In this document: positions 1 to 9,991 of the stretch, piece after piece
Numbering within the stretch: the first letter of the stretch is position 1
How the letters are laid out: each line of letters opens with the position of its first letter
DNA from: Syntrophomonadaceae bacterium
GTDB lineage: Bacteria; Bacillota; Syntrophomonadia; Syntrophomonadales; DTU052
DNA: 38,886 bases
Direction of reading: 5' to 3'
Assembly (NCBI GenBank): GCA_012728655.1
Contig: JAAYEQ010000024.1
Coordinates: forward strand, 1 to 38,886
The notes under the pieces: model-generated
Told to the model about the DNA's origin: nothing
Database searches by the model: none
Seen by the model: only the letters and a program-made list of their open reading frames with translations
Made by a program: the position numbers and the translations under genes

Positions 1-3000
1 GGGTTTTTGACGGTAATAAGGTAACGGGTCCGGCCGTACCGGTAGCTGACCGAGAACTGTGCCCACTGACTGGGGATGCAGGGACGAATGTAGAGCCTCG
101 GTCCGGAGCGGCGCAGGCCCAGGATCCATTCTATTCCTGCCTGGTACATCCAACCGGCGGCTCCGGTATACCAGGTCCAACCGGCGGTTCCCTCATGGGG
201 TTTGGCCGTGTAAACGTCGGCAGCCATAGCGTACGGCTCGCCGGTGTACTGGCGAACCTCGGTCGCGGTCAGGGTGTGGTTGACCGGATTCAGCATATTG
301 AAGAGCTCGAAGGCCTTGTTTCCGTTCCCCAGCCGACACCAGGCTACAATGCCCCAGATGGCGCCATGGGTATACTGGCCGCCGTTCTCCCGAATCCCCG
401 GCGGGTATCCCTGGATATAGCCGGGGCTGGGTTCGGTGTGTTCAAACGGCGGTGTTAACAGGCGCACGACCGAGATTTCGCGGTCTACCAGTTCCCGGTC
501 AAATGACTGCATGGCTTTTTGGGCCCTCTCCCGGGGAGCAGCCCCGGAGATGACAGACCACGCCTGGGCCAGGGCATCGATACGGCATTCTTCATTGTAG
601 ATGGAGCCCAGCCACTGGCCGGCATCGGAGAAGGCCCGGCGGTACCACTGTCCATCCCAGGCGTGATCATTGATGGCGACAGCCAGCTTGGTCCGTTTAT
701 CCCGGTATTTTTCCGCCCGCTCCATATCTCCGAGCTTTTCGCACAGGTCCGCAAACAGTCTCAATACCTCACAGAGGAACCATCCCAGCCATACGCTTTC
801 GCCCCGGCCCTGTGATCCAACCCGGCTTAGGGCGTCGTTCCAGTCGCCGACTCCGATCAGGGGCAGTCCGTGTTCGCCGAACCGGCCCAGGGCCCGGTCA
901 ATAGCCCGCAGGCAGTGCTCCAGCACGGTCCCGCTCCGCTCCGATAAACAGGTCGGTTCGTAACGCTCGTATTCGCCCTCCTGCAAGGGCTCGCTCTTGA
1001 GATAAGGCACAACCTCTTCCAGGATACCGGTATCGCCGGTGTGCTCGATATACCGGGCTACCGTATATGGGAGCCACAGGTAATCGTCCGAGAAGTGAGT
1101 ACGGATGCCGCGATGGGTTTCCTCATGCCACCAGTGCTGGACATCGCCCTCTTCGTACTGGTGACGGGCGTGAAAGAGTATCTGAGCCCGTGTAAGGTCG
1201 GGCCGGGAATGGAGCACGGCCAATGAATCCTGCAGCTGATCCCGGAACCCGTAGGCGCCCCCGGCTTGGTAAAAGCCGGACCGAGCCCACATCCGGCAGG
1301 CAATGGTCTGATAAAGCAGCCAGGTGTTCAGCAGGACATTCATCTCCGGAGAGGGAGTGTTGACCGAAATCTGGTCCAGTATATCCCTCCACAGTGCCCC
1401 TGCCTCTTCAAACGCCCGGTCGCATACCCGGCCGGAACTGTATTTCTGCGCCAGGTTGACGGCATGCTCCCGGGATTCGCCGCATCCCAGGAGGATGTAA
1501 ACGGTCCGTTCAGAATCGGGTTTCAGCACCAGCCGGGCCTGGACCGCACCGCAGGAGTCATGGAAGGTCCCGGTTCTTCCCGATAGCGACTCCCGGGTCA
1601 TGGCCGCCGGGGACTCCCAGGTGCCGTTGCGGCCCAGGAATTCGCAGCGGTCACCGGTCCAGGCGTAATTCGTTGGAGCGTTCCCAGACGATGTGTGTCC
1701 ATCATCGGGTTGAGGAAACACACCCAGGAAAACCACGGCATCGCGGAAAGTTTCCTGGTAATTGTTGCAGGCCAGCAGAACCCGGGCGCTCTCGTCCCAG
1801 TCGGTGATTATAAAGGGGGCGTTTTCCTGCCTTCGTACTCCCAGGACCCATTCCGCATAATAGGTGACGGAAAGTTGCCGCTCTTCGCCGGTCCGGTTGC
1901 ACAGGTGAAGTTTCATGACCTTGACCGGGTCCTCCGTGGGGACAAAAACCGTCATCTCCGAGCTTATACCGTGCCGGCTGTGGATGAAGCGGGTGTACCC
2001 CCGGCCGTGGATGATTTTATACTGGCGGTGGCGGGCCCGGAAAGGCACAGGCAACCACAAATCTCCGCTCTCCTCGTCCCGGAGGTAGCACATTTCGCCG
2101 GGGTAATCGAGAACCGGGTCGTTGGACCAGGGAGTGAGTTTGAATTCCCGGCTGTTTTTCCACCAGGTGTATCCGGTGCCCAGCTCCGAAATGAGGCAGC
2201 CGAACCGCGGGTTGGCGATAACATTGATCCATGGAGCCGGCAGATGTTCATTATCCTTTAGTATAATCTCATACTCGGACCCGTCAGGCGAGAAACCTCC
2301 CCACCCGTTAAAGAACAACAGTTCTGAACGGGGAAGATCCGGCAAAGCCGGGAATCGATGGGGCGGTTTTACCGGAGTGAGCTGGCCCGGCAGCTCCCGG
2401 TCCTGAGCGGCAGGCTTGGTCTGGGCTCTAAGGCTCGGACCGTCGGCCCTAAGAATCATGCGGGCCGTGGACATGAGCAGGGTTTTATCTTCTTCCGGAA
2501 TCCTGTCGGCGTTGATTATGAATATGTGGCCCGGTCCGCCCCCGTGCTTTTCCAAACCGTGTTCCACCGCTCGCCGTAGAGACTCCCTGAGTTCCTCCTG
2601 GTATCCGCCCGGAGATTCGTTCAGAATTACCAGGTCGAATGAGCAGCCCAGGCGGCGCAGGTATTCATGGCCCGTTACCAGCCGCACCACAAACTGCAGG
2701 TTGGCCTGATTTTCAATCTGCACCAGTATGATGGGGAGGTCTCCGGAAATCCCGTAGGCCCACAGCCCGGATTGCCCCTTGGTGTTGTTCGTAATCGCCT
2801 GTCGATGTCGCTTCCGCAGGGGCGGGCAAAACAGAACCCTTCCCGCCAGGGTTTGAAAATTTCTTACTTCGTGGGCGGTCAGGTGAAAATGGCGCATCTC
2901 AATCTGGCTGCGGTTCCAGGCCAGCTGGAATGTTCGTTCCACCACCAGGCTTCCGGAGAAACGGCCGACGATATCGAGCACATTCTCCCTGGAATCGGCC

Positions 3001-6000
3001 ACGGCCGTGATTGCGTACAACTGCACCTGTTCCCCCGGTTCGATGCTTAAGCGGCGCCTCATGATGAAGGCCGGGTCGGATACCGAGCCGACCGCTCCCC
3101 GCAGATGAGTCCGGATTCCCTGGGGCCGGGCGATAGAACGTCCCCGCCCGATAAAGCTGGCCCGGTCGGTTTCATATTCGATGGGACCCAGTCCCGGCCC
3201 GGTGACTGCCAGGGTATGAGCCGCCCACAGCGGTTTCTCATTCTCGTGGCGTGGTCTGCGCCAGGCCAGGAGGCATTGATGGCGCGGTTCATATTCGGTT
3301 TTAATGAACAGCTTGTTAAAAGCCGGGTGGGCTTCATCCGCCATTGGTGAAGCCAGTACCAGTTCCGAAAAGGTGGTTACCTCGATAATCCGGGCTTCAT
3401 TTCCGGTATTGGTGATGGTCAGGCGGCGGACATCGGCATTCCACTCCGGCGAGACGCATATCTCCAGGCTGGTCTGTATATCCCCGTCCCGGCGCATGAA
3501 AGTGGCCCGGTCCGGTGAAAACTGGACCCGCTGCTCGTCGGCCGGTACCAGGCAGGGCTGGAATGACGGGGACCAAACCATATCTCGGGTAACATCCCGT
3601 ATATAGATATAATTGCCCCAGTTGTCGAGAACCGGATCCTCCCGCCAGCGCGATACGGCCAGACCGCCATAGCGCATGAATCCGCTGCCGCTGTTGGTAA
3701 CCATGGTGGTAAAGGTTCCGTTGGAGAGCAGGCATACCTCGGGCACCGTGGTATCCGCTCCGGTAAATTCGCGCAGGATCCCGAATTCGGGCTCCTTGGT
3801 ATCGGTTTTGCGCGTAGCCATGGTTGGGTGCTTTATTATCTTCGGCCGGGCGGGCATCCGTTCCTGGAGCAGCAGTTCGGCCGCCTGCACCCGCTTGTCA
3901 CGGTGGAAACGTTCGTATAATTTCTGCGGCAGGACCGTATTGGCCAGGGCCAGCATGCTCATCCCCTGGTGATGGGACATGTAGCTCTTGACGACGACGC
4001 TGGTCTTGTTCTCCGGCAAACGTTCCGGGGTGAAGTCCAGGGCTTCATAGAAACCGAAGCGTCCCAATGCGCCCAACTCGGTCATCTTGCGCAGATCTTG
4101 AATCCCCTGTTTCTTGGCGAAAGGCAGGCCCAGAATGGTCGCGTACGGAGCCACCACCAGATCCTGTTCCAGTCCGCGCTTGAATCCGAGACCGGGGACC
4201 CCGAATGCCCGGTACTGGTAATTCATGCGGTAATCAAAGGCGTAGTAGGCGGATTCGGATATGCCAAAGGGGACTCCCCGCTGATGAGCGTATTCCACCT
4301 GCCGCTTGACCACTGCGCGGTAGGTTACATCCCAGACGGTATCCTGGTAGGTTCTCATGAAGATCCAGGGCATTAGGTACTCAAACATGGATCCTGACCA
4401 GGACAGGAGCGCCGTTCGTCGCCCAACCCGGGTCATGGTTCTTCCCAGGGCATGCCAGTGCTCGACCGGAACCTGCCCAAGGGCAATGGCGATAAAGCTT
4501 GCCAGCCGGGCTTCGGAGGCCAGGAGGTCGTACAGCACCTGATCCGTCTCCCGCAGCGAAACCCGGTAGCCTAGGTGGAAAAGCTTGGTTTTTAGGTTGT
4601 ACAGGGGAGTGAAATCGGTGCCGTCGATGAGTGCATCCAGGCGGTCCAGCAGTTCCCGTCCCCGAGACAGCCAGTCCCCCCTAACATATTCGCGGTGACG
4701 CGGACGGCTCTTTTCGCCGGGTCCCGGATCACGGTACCTGTTTTCACCTGCCAGAGCTTCTTCGGCCAGGGCGAAATTGAAGGCTTCCCCTCGGGCTACA
4801 CGTTCTTCGTAACCCGAGATTTTCCCGCTTTCGATGTCAGTCTTGAGCCACTCGGCTATACCCTCCCGAACCGTGATCAAACAGCCCAAAAAGTTGCCCG
4901 AGTCAACCGTTGAGACATATGGCATGGACAGCGGTTCCAGGGTGACCGTGTCGTACCAGTTGTAAAGATGGCCCTTCCACTTGGTCAGGGACTCGATCGT
5001 GCCTACAGTGCGCTCCACCCGTTCGATCATACCCGGGGTATCAATAAACCCGAAGTCCCGCGCCGCCAACACGCAGGCCAGATAGAGTCCGATATTGGTG
5101 GGCGAAGTTCGATGGGCTATCCCCACCGGCGGCTCGATTTGGACATTGTCGGGAGGGAGCCAATTGTCTTCCTCGGTAACGTAGGTCTCAAAGAACTGCC
5201 AGATCCGGAAGGCCAGTCTTTTGAGTTCCTCTTCCTCCCGCGGTGCCAGCCGGTCTTCGGCGGATGCCGCCGGTTGATTGAGCCATCGGACCACGAGCGG
5301 AGCAACGGACCATAGAAAACAAAGCCCCAGACCGATGGGCTTCATGGCCGCAGCAGCATAGGCGCTTATTATAAGAGCCGACAAGATGATAAAGGCATAG
5401 CCGCCGTACATATACAGCAGCAACGGATAGCGACCGCTCCGGTTGCGCCGTTCAACTTCGGCAGCACTCACCCACTCCAAAAGGTGACGCCGTGACACGA
5501 ACAGACGGTACAGGGTTCTGATAATGGCATCCAGAAGCAGGACGCTTTGAAACGGCCAGGTAATAACAGTCACCAGCACCTGCCCGGTCAGCGCCGCCAA
5601 ATTCCGCGGACGCAGGAGCACCCGTCTTATGGCTCCCAACTGGCGGATCAACGGCAAAGAAAGGGTGGCCAGGACCAAGGCCGCCCATCTCCCCGGTGAA
5701 CCCGGCAACACGGTAAGGCCCAGCAGAAGTACGGCCAACTGGACCGGCAGCAGCAGGCTGTGTCTAAGGTTGTCAATCATCTGCCAGCGCACCAGGAGGG
5801 GCAGGTCCACCGGCAAAAGCTGCCCTCTGCGATTGTGAACGTAGCGAAAGAGCCAGGGGATCAACTGCCAGTCGCCGCGCACCCAGCGATGCAATCGCTT
5901 CTGGTACGAACTGAAGGTCGACGGATATTCATCGACCAATTCAACATCGGATAAAAGACCGGTTCGCAAAAAGCCGCCTTCCAGGAGGTCGTGGCTTAAG

Positions 6001-8183
6001 ACCCTGTTTTCCGGGATGCGCTCGCACAGGATCTCGGCAAAGGTATCAACGTCGAAAATGCCCTTGCCGGTGAAGATCCCTTGGCCCAACCCGTCCTGAT
6101 AAGGATCGGAGACCGCAAAAGTATAGGGATCGATCCCGGGATCGGCGGAGTAAAGAGAAGCGAACCGAGAACGAAGGGCCGAGCGGTGGCTGATGCTGAT
6201 GCAGGGCTGCAAGATGCCATAACCCTCGATAACGCGCGTCCTGGTCTTGTTCAATACCGGGCGGTTATAGGGGAGATGCATGGCTCCGATCATCCGGCGT
6301 GCGCTCTCCATAGGCAGTTGGGTATCCGCATCGAGAGTGATAATATAGCGGATGTGCGACAGGATCCCGGGGTCACCCACCACCAATCGGCAGGTGGTAT
6401 CGGTCTTCCCTTTAATCAGTTCCACCAGCTCCACCAGGGCTCCCCGTTTACGTTCCCAGCCCATCCAGACCCCCTCGGATTCATTCCAGGTTCGGCGGCG
6501 CAGGAAGAGGTTGAATGTACTCCCGCCCGGGGTTGAGTAAGTGCGGTTGAGGGCTTCGATCCCGGCGCGGGCAGCCTCATTCAGCTCCGAGTCGGTTGCG
6601 GATACCTCCTCTTTGGAATCGGTGAGGTCTACCAGGAGGCCAAAGTGTAGGTTGGGGTCCCGGTTGGCCAGGTAATGCAGTTCCAGGCGGCTGACCAGGG
6701 ACTGCACCTCTTTGACCGTGGACCAGATCACCGGGATCACCACCAAAGTGGTGGCTTCAACTGGAATACCCCGGGAGAAATCGTATTTCAACAGGGGTTG
6801 GGGCCGCTTCACCAGCTCGATCAGCCAGTGGGTAAAGGTAACCGCCCACTCGCTGGCCGGCAGCAGCACCGCCAGCAGTACAATGGTCCAGTCAAGAACG
6901 GTAATGGTTCTTCCGGCGGCAATCCAGGCGGTGAAGCCGAAGAGGGCCGTGAGGATTAACAGCCCCAGGGTTAGAAAGTAAGCGGCTGTGGGATGGCATA
7001 ATACATGCAGCTCCGGCATGTACCTGGGCTTGCCGCATACTTTCAAGGCCTCCCGCAGCTTTCTTATTCCCGGCGGTTCCAACAGGTAGTAGGCAACAAA
7101 GCCGGATCGTGGCAGCGGCTGACATTTCTCTTGGCTTTCCATCTTTTGCTCACATGCCGGCTGCTTTTTGACAAACTCCTCGTATTCCCGGGCTGCAAGC
7201 TGAACTGCTTCCCTGGCTACCAGGGTTTCCGGTACGCCAAGCCTTCGGGCCAGTTTTTCCACCCGCTGTCGGAGCACATCGCGGCTGGAGAAGTCGAGCC
7301 GGGGATAAACACCGGTTGCTTCTTCGCCCAGAATGTGTTCCACCATGCAGAGCTGTTCGAAGCGGTCCTGCCAGTTCCAGCGTGAGATGTTGCGCAGGCT
7401 GGCGACAATATTCCCGGTGGTTACCTGGTGTCGGGCTTGAAGCTGGTATTCATAAGAAACCACCTGGTCCAGGCTGGCCGGGCCGTCCTCCAGCTTGCAC
7501 ATCAGCCACTCCTGTACCATATGGGTATCGTCAGCCCGCTCTCGCAGATGCCTGATCAGGTGAACAATCATGGAGCCGGAAAGCGGCATTTCCTGACCGG
7601 CTTCCGTGAGAGCGGCAGCGAGTGTATCCGGATTGAGGTCTGGGGTATCAATTCGCGCCAAAAGCTGTTCGGCGAACATGCACACCTGTCTGCGGGTCTT
7701 CACTTCCTGCGCCACCCGGGCCAGGTGTCTGATTAGGGCAATCCGGATTATCAGCGGGATAGCCCATACTTCCGCGATCTTTAACACGGATACCTGCTGG
7801 TAGGAGTTAATGAAGGCAATCAGCGAATCCTCATCCAGATTGCCGTCAACATGCTTCAGGTATTCCGAACAAATGGCATATATTCGCATATCGCCGGTCT
7901 TGCGGAGCCGGGGCAGGTGCTTCACCAGGGAACGGTTAAGCTGCTGCCTTACCACCAGCACCTGCTCTTGGATAAAGTCCGCATTATCCAGCAGCCATTC
8001 TTCAGCCGGTTGCGAGCAGCTCACCGAACTGTCCTGCAGCATTTGCAGGAACAGCCGCAGGCTTTTTACATCCCGGTGAAAATTTCGCCACAGGCCCTGG
8101 GAAGGCCGGCTGCTCAGGTATGGCTCATGTGTAAGGGCCAGTTCATGTGCCTTTTGTCGCAGTTGTTCTTCGTTTAAAATCAT
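1..8183 (-). CDS. ndvB: Cyclic beta-1,2-glucan synthetase (NdvB/ChvB-like), C-terminus cut by window edge
   Basis: Reading the minus strand from the ATG at 8183-8181 gives 2727 codons with no stop before the window edge. The family is usually about 2800-2900 residues, so only the last part of the C-terminal domain is missing. The start is preceded by GGAGA. The protein would be an inner-membrane enzyme that polymerises UDP-glucose into beta-1,2-glucan, trims its length by phosphorolysis and closes the ring. Visible parts are: an uncharacterised N-terminal region (1 to about 395); membrane segments near 400-450; a GT84-type transferase with LDADTQLP near residue 617 and HRWVRGDWQ near 765; more membrane segments near 790-845 and 920-967; a glycoamylase-like region with HHQGMSML near 1400; two beta-sandwich regions; and a GH94 phosphorylase domain from about 2280, with GVGDWNDA near 2445 carrying the likely catalytic Asp. 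It is transcribed alone, behind the terminator of the preceding CoA-transferase gene. The family assignment is very secure. Whether the product is cyclic here is inferred. Confidence 0.93.
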   Translation of the reverse strand, partial: MILNEEQLRQKAHELALTHEPYLSSRPSQGLWRNFHRDVKSLRLFLQMLQDSSVSCSQPAEEWLLDNADFIQEQVLVVRQQLNRSLVKHLPRLRKTGDMRIYAICSEYLKHVDGNLDEDSLIAFINSYQQVSVLKIAEVWAIPLIIRIALIRHLARVAQEVKTRRQVCMFAEQLLARIDTPDLNPDTLAAALTEAGQEMPLSGSMIVHLIRHLRERADDTHMVQEWLMCKLEDGPASLDQVVSYEYQLQARHQVTTGNIVASLRNISRWNWQDRFEQLCMVEHILGEEATGVYPRLDFSSRDVLRQRVEKLARRLGVPETLVAREAVQLAAREYEEFVKKQPACEQKMESQEKCQPLPRSGFVAYYLLEPPGIRKLREALKVCGKPRYMPELHVLCHPTAAYFLTLGLLILTALFGFTAWIAAGRTITVLDWTIVLLAVLLPASEWAVTFTHWLIELVKRPQPLLKYDFSRGIPVEATTLVVIPVIWSTVKEVQSLVSRLELHYLANRDPNLHFGLLVDLTDSKEEVSATDSELNEAARAGIEALNRTYSTPGGSTFNLFLRRRTWNESEGVWMGWERKRGALVELVELIKGKTDTTCRLVVGDPGILSHIRYIITLDADTQLPMESARRMIGAMHLPYNRPVLNKTRTRVIEGYGILQPCISISHRSALRSRFASLYSADPGIDPYTFAVSDPYQDGLGQGIFTGKGIFDVDTFAEILCERIPENRVLSHDLLEGGFLRTGLLSDVELVDEYPSTFSSYQKRLHRWVRGDWQLIPWLFRYVHNRRGQLLPVDLPLLVRWQMIDNLRHSLLLPVQLAVLLLGLTVLPGSPGRWAALVLATLSLPLIRQLGAIRRVLLRPRNLAALTGQVLVTVITWPFQSVLLLDAIIRTLYRLFVSRRHLLEWVSAAEVERRNRSGRYPLLLYMYGGYAFIILSALIISAYAAAAMKPIGLGLCFLWSVAPLVVRWLNQPAASAEDRLAPREEEELKRLAFRIWQFFETYVTEEDNWLPPDNVQIEPPVGIAHRTSPTNIGLYLACVLAARDFGFIDTPGMIERVERTVGTIESLTKWKGHLYNWYDTVTLEPLSMPYVSTVDSGNFLGCLITVREGIAEWLKTDIESGKISGYEERVARGEAFNFALAEEALAGENRYRDPGPGEKSRPRHREYVRGDWLSRGRELLDRLDALIDGTDFTPLYNLKTKLFHLGYRVSLRETDQVLYDLLASEARLASFIAIALGQVPVEHWHALGRTMTRVGRRTALLSWSGSMFEYLMPWIFMRTYQDTVWDVTYRAVVKRQVEYAHQRGVPFGISESAYYAFDYRMNYQYRAFGVPGLGFKRGLEQDLVVAPYATILGLPFAKKQGIQDLRKMTELGALGRFGFYEALDFTPERLPENKTSVVVKSYMSHHQGMSMLALANTVLPQKLYERFHRDKRVQAAELLLQERMPARPKIIKHPTMATRKTDTKEPEFGILREFTGADTTVPEVCLLSNGTFTTMVTNSGSGFMRYGGLAVSRWREDPVLDNWGNYIYIRDVTRDMVWSPSFQPCLVPADEQRVQFSPDRATFMRRDGDIQTSLEICVSPEWNADVRRLTITNTGNEARIIEVTTFSELVLASPMADEAHPAFNKLFIKTEYEPRHQCLLAWRRPRHENEKPLWAAHTLAVTGPGLGPIEYETDRASFIGRGRSIARPQGIRTHLRGAVGSVSDPAFIMRRRLSIEPGEQVQLYAITAVADSRENVLDIVGRFSGSLVVERTFQLAWNRSQIEMRHFHLTAHEVRNFQTLAGRVLFCPPLRKRHRQAITNNTKGQSGLWAYGISGDLPIILVQIENQANLQFVVRLVTGHEYLRRLGCSFDLVILNESPGGYQEELRESLRRAVEHGLEKHGGGPGHIFIINADRIPEEDKTLLMSTARMILRADGPSLRAQTKPAAQDRELPGQLTPVKPPHRFPALPDLPRSELLFFNGWGGFSPDGSEYEIILKDNEHLPAPWINVIANPRFGCLISELGTGYTWWKNSREFKLTPWSNDPVLDYPGEMCYLRDEESGDLWLPVPFRARHRQYKIIHGRGYTRFIHSRHGISSEMTVFVPTEDPVKVMKLHLCNRTGEERQLSVTYYAEWVLGVRRQENAPFIITDWDESARVLLACNNYQETFRDAVVFLGVFPQPDDGHTSSGNAPTNYAWTGDRCEFLGRNGTWESPAAMTRESLSGRTGTFHDSCGAVQARLVLKPDSERTVYILLGCGESREHAVNLAQKYSSGRVCDRAFEEAGALWRDILDQISVNTPSPEMNVLLNTWLLYQTIACRMWARSGFYQAGGAYGFRDQLQDSLAVLHSRPDLTRAQILFHARHQYEEGDVQHWWHEETHRGIRTHFSDDYLWLPYTVARYIEHTGDTGILEEVVPYLKSEPLQEGEYERYEPTCLSERSGTVLEHCLRAIDRALGRFGEHGLPLIGVGDWNDALSRVGSQGRGESVWLGWFLCEVLRLFADLCEKLGDMERAEKYRDKRTKLAVAINDHAWDGQWYRRAFSDAGQWLGSIYNEECRIDALAQAWSVISGAAPRERAQKAMQSFDRELVDREISVVRLLTPPFEHTEPSPGYIQGYPPGIRENGGQYTHGAIWGIVAWCRLGNGNKAFELFNMLNPVNHTLTATEVRQYTGEPYAMAADVYTAKPHEGTAGWTWYTGAAGWMYQAGIEWILGLRRSGPRLYIRPCIPSQWAQFSVSYRYGRTRYLITVKN

Positions 8184-8310
8184 GATTCTCCGATAACCGC
8201 CATGCAATGAAATGATGATAAGGAATAGCAAACAGTTAAAATATTCCCCTTTTCGCCGTCGATTATTAATGGCGGGCAGGGTATGGCGATATGCGGGAGT
8301 AAGGCTCGCG

Positions 8311-8351
8311 CATAATAAAACCAGGGCACCCGCTTGATACGGACGCCCCGG
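8311..8351 (-). terminator. Rho-independent terminator of the CoA-transferase gene
   Basis: Read on the minus strand, 8351-8340 pairs with 8332-8321 over 12 positions (including G-T wobbles) around a 7-base loop. TTTTATT follows at 8320-8314. It lies about 55 bases past the stop of the CoA-transferase gene (8407) and so separates it from the glucan synthetase gene. Confidence 0.8.
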
Positions 8352-8406
8352 TTGTTGCCGGATTAGGTAAACTTACCGGGTTATTCTATTATTCCAACGC
8401 TACACC

Positions 8407-9747
8407 CTACGGAATTTTATTGGTTCGCACCCAGATGCGCATGCGATCGGCTTCCTTAATCAGTTCATCGCGAAAATCGGGGTGAGCGATGGAAATCAAC
8501 CTCTCGGCCCGCTGCCAGGTGGAGGCCCCTTTCAGATCGACAAGGCCATACTCGGTGCAAATCATGTGTACCGACCAGCGGGGCAGGGTAACGATGGTTC
8601 CGGGACTCAAAGTGGGAACGATCCTGGATACTACGGTACCATCTTTCCTTTTTACGGTCGAGGACATGGCGATGATGGACTTGCCCCCCTCGGACATATA
8701 GGCCGCTTTGGCAAAATCCCACTGTCCTCCGGTGCCGCTGATATGCCTCCCGGCGGCCGATTCCGAGGAGACCTGGCAAAACAGGTCGACCTCCAGGCAG
8801 TTGTTGATGGAGATGAGGTTGGGGTTCTGGGAAGCAACCGAAGGATTGTTGATGTATGAGGCCGGGGCAATAAAGCACAACGAGTTTTGATGAATAAAAT
8901 CATACAGGCGCTGGGTCCCCAGGGCGAAGGTATAGGCCATTTTGTAGCGGTCGGTTACCTTGCGGGAACCGTCAATACAGCCGGCTTCAAACATGTCCAC
9001 ATAGGAGTCGGCCAGCATCTCGGTATGAACTCCCAGGTGCTTGAGCCCGGCTTCCGCGATCATCTTGCCGATGGTATTGGGCAGGCCGCCGATACCCAGT
9101 TGAATACAGCACCCGTCTTTGATTTCCTTGATGATGTGAGAGGCGATCGCTTTATCCGTTTCCGTTGGAACCGCCGGTTTGATCTCGATAAGCGGAAACC
9201 CCGGGTTCTCCACTATGTAATCAACCTCGGAGATATGGCACCGTTCCTCCCTGCCCAGGGCTACGGGCATTAACGGGTTCACTTCCACCAGGACTTTTTT
9301 GGCGTGGGTGACTATGGTGCGGGCACTGTTGGCCTGAGGGCCGAAATTAAAGTAGCCGTACTTGTCCATGGGGCAGACCTGCAGCATACCTACATCCGGG
9401 ACCACGTGTCCGGTTTCGTAATAGCGGGAACGTTCGTGAAAAGCTACCGGGTTGAAGTTGCACAGATTCCGGTCATGCAGCTTGCGCTCATAGGCGCTGA
9501 AATGCCAACTGCTGTAAATGAAGTGTTTGCGTTCCGGGTCCTGTTCCACACAGGCTATAGGCCTTTGGCTTGAAGCGCCGCGTATGATAACATTGGACAA
9601 CTCATCCTTGCGGGCTGCGAGGGCCTGATCAAGCAATACCGGCTGGCCGTTAAAACTGCTCCAGTCAATCTGGTCCCCCGACTTGACCACCTTGACCGCT
9701 TCTTCCGCGCTTACTAGCTTTCGTTTGTACTCTTCCTGCAACGTCAC
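8407..9747 (-). CDS. Acetyl-CoA hydrolase/transferase family CoA-transferase
   Basis: The 446-residue protein belongs to the family I CoA-transferases that include 4-hydroxybutyrate CoA-transferase (AbfT) and butyryl-CoA:acetate CoA-transferase. These move CoA between acyl-CoA and acetate in the cytoplasm. Visible family marks are MDKYGYFNFG near residue 127, the glycine-rich GIGGLPNTIG in the middle, GVHTEML just after it (its Glu is the probable CoA-accepting catalytic residue), and the C-terminal ERLISIAHPDFRDEL. The length matches the usual 430-450. The start is GTG at 9747 with AGGGGTG about 8 bases upstream. The gene is monocistronic, with its own terminator. A second member of the family lies at 15072-16400; the two are clearly paralogous but diverged. 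The substrate cannot be read from sequence. Butyrate, 4-hydroxybutyrate and other short acids are all possible. Confidence 0.9.
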   Translation of the reverse strand: MTLQEEYKRKLVSAEEAVKVVKSGDQIDWSSFNGQPVLLDQALAARKDELSNVIIRGASSQRPIACVEQDPERKHFIYSSWHFSAYERKLHDRNLCNFNPVAFHERSRYYETGHVVPDVGMLQVCPMDKYGYFNFGPQANSARTIVTHAKKVLVEVNPLMPVALGREERCHISEVDYIVENPGFPLIEIKPAVPTETDKAIASHIIKEIKDGCCIQLGIGGLPNTIGKMIAEAGLKHLGVHTEMLADSYVDMFEAGCIDGSRKVTDRYKMAYTFALGTQRLYDFIHQNSLCFIAPASYINNPSVASQNPNLISINNCLEVDLFCQVSSESAAGRHISGTGGQWDFAKAAYMSEGGKSIIAMSSTVKRKDGTVVSRIVPTLSPGTIVTLPRWSVHMICTEYGLVDLKGASTWQRAERLISIAHPDFRDELIKEADRMRIWVRTNKIP

Positions 9748-9763
9748 TTGCTACACCCCTTTT

Positions 9764-9783
9764 TATAATTAATTCTAATTATA
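9764..9783 (-). promoter_or_regulatory. Putative -10 and inverted repeat upstream of the CoA-transferase
   Basis: TATAATTA (9764-9771) and TAATTATA (9776-9783) form a perfect 8-bp inverted repeat with a 4-base spacer. On the minus strand the distal arm contains TATAAT (9783-9778), about 30 bases before the GTG start, so the repeat could be both a -10 box and an operator. No convincing -35 hexamer is visible. AT-rich sequence can produce such repeats by chance. Confidence 0.35.
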
Positions 9784-9991
9784 CTAAATATTGCGTTAAA
9801 ACGACATATATCGCATGCGCTATCTCCGGATTCGAACCTAAGAGGTGAGACCGGGAAAGAAATATTGGACCGGTAACGTATAATTATATTAAAGGATTGG
9901 GTCGCAGCGATTACCTGGCATCGGGAACCGATATTAATCGGAGGGGCACCGATGCCGGAAATGAAGAAGAGGGGTGTAGGGAATCATAAGG

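Noticed and set aside
1-8177. Many open frames of 60-190 codons on the plus strand (for example 1695-2261, 3969-4376, 6081-6536)
   Set aside because: They are antisense shadows of the single 2727-codon minus-strand glucan synthetase frame, which has clear family motifs throughout.
8340-8380. CCGGTTGTTGCCGG and GGTAAACTTACC as operator sites
   Set aside because: Short, in the 3' region between a stop codon and a terminator, so probably incidental.
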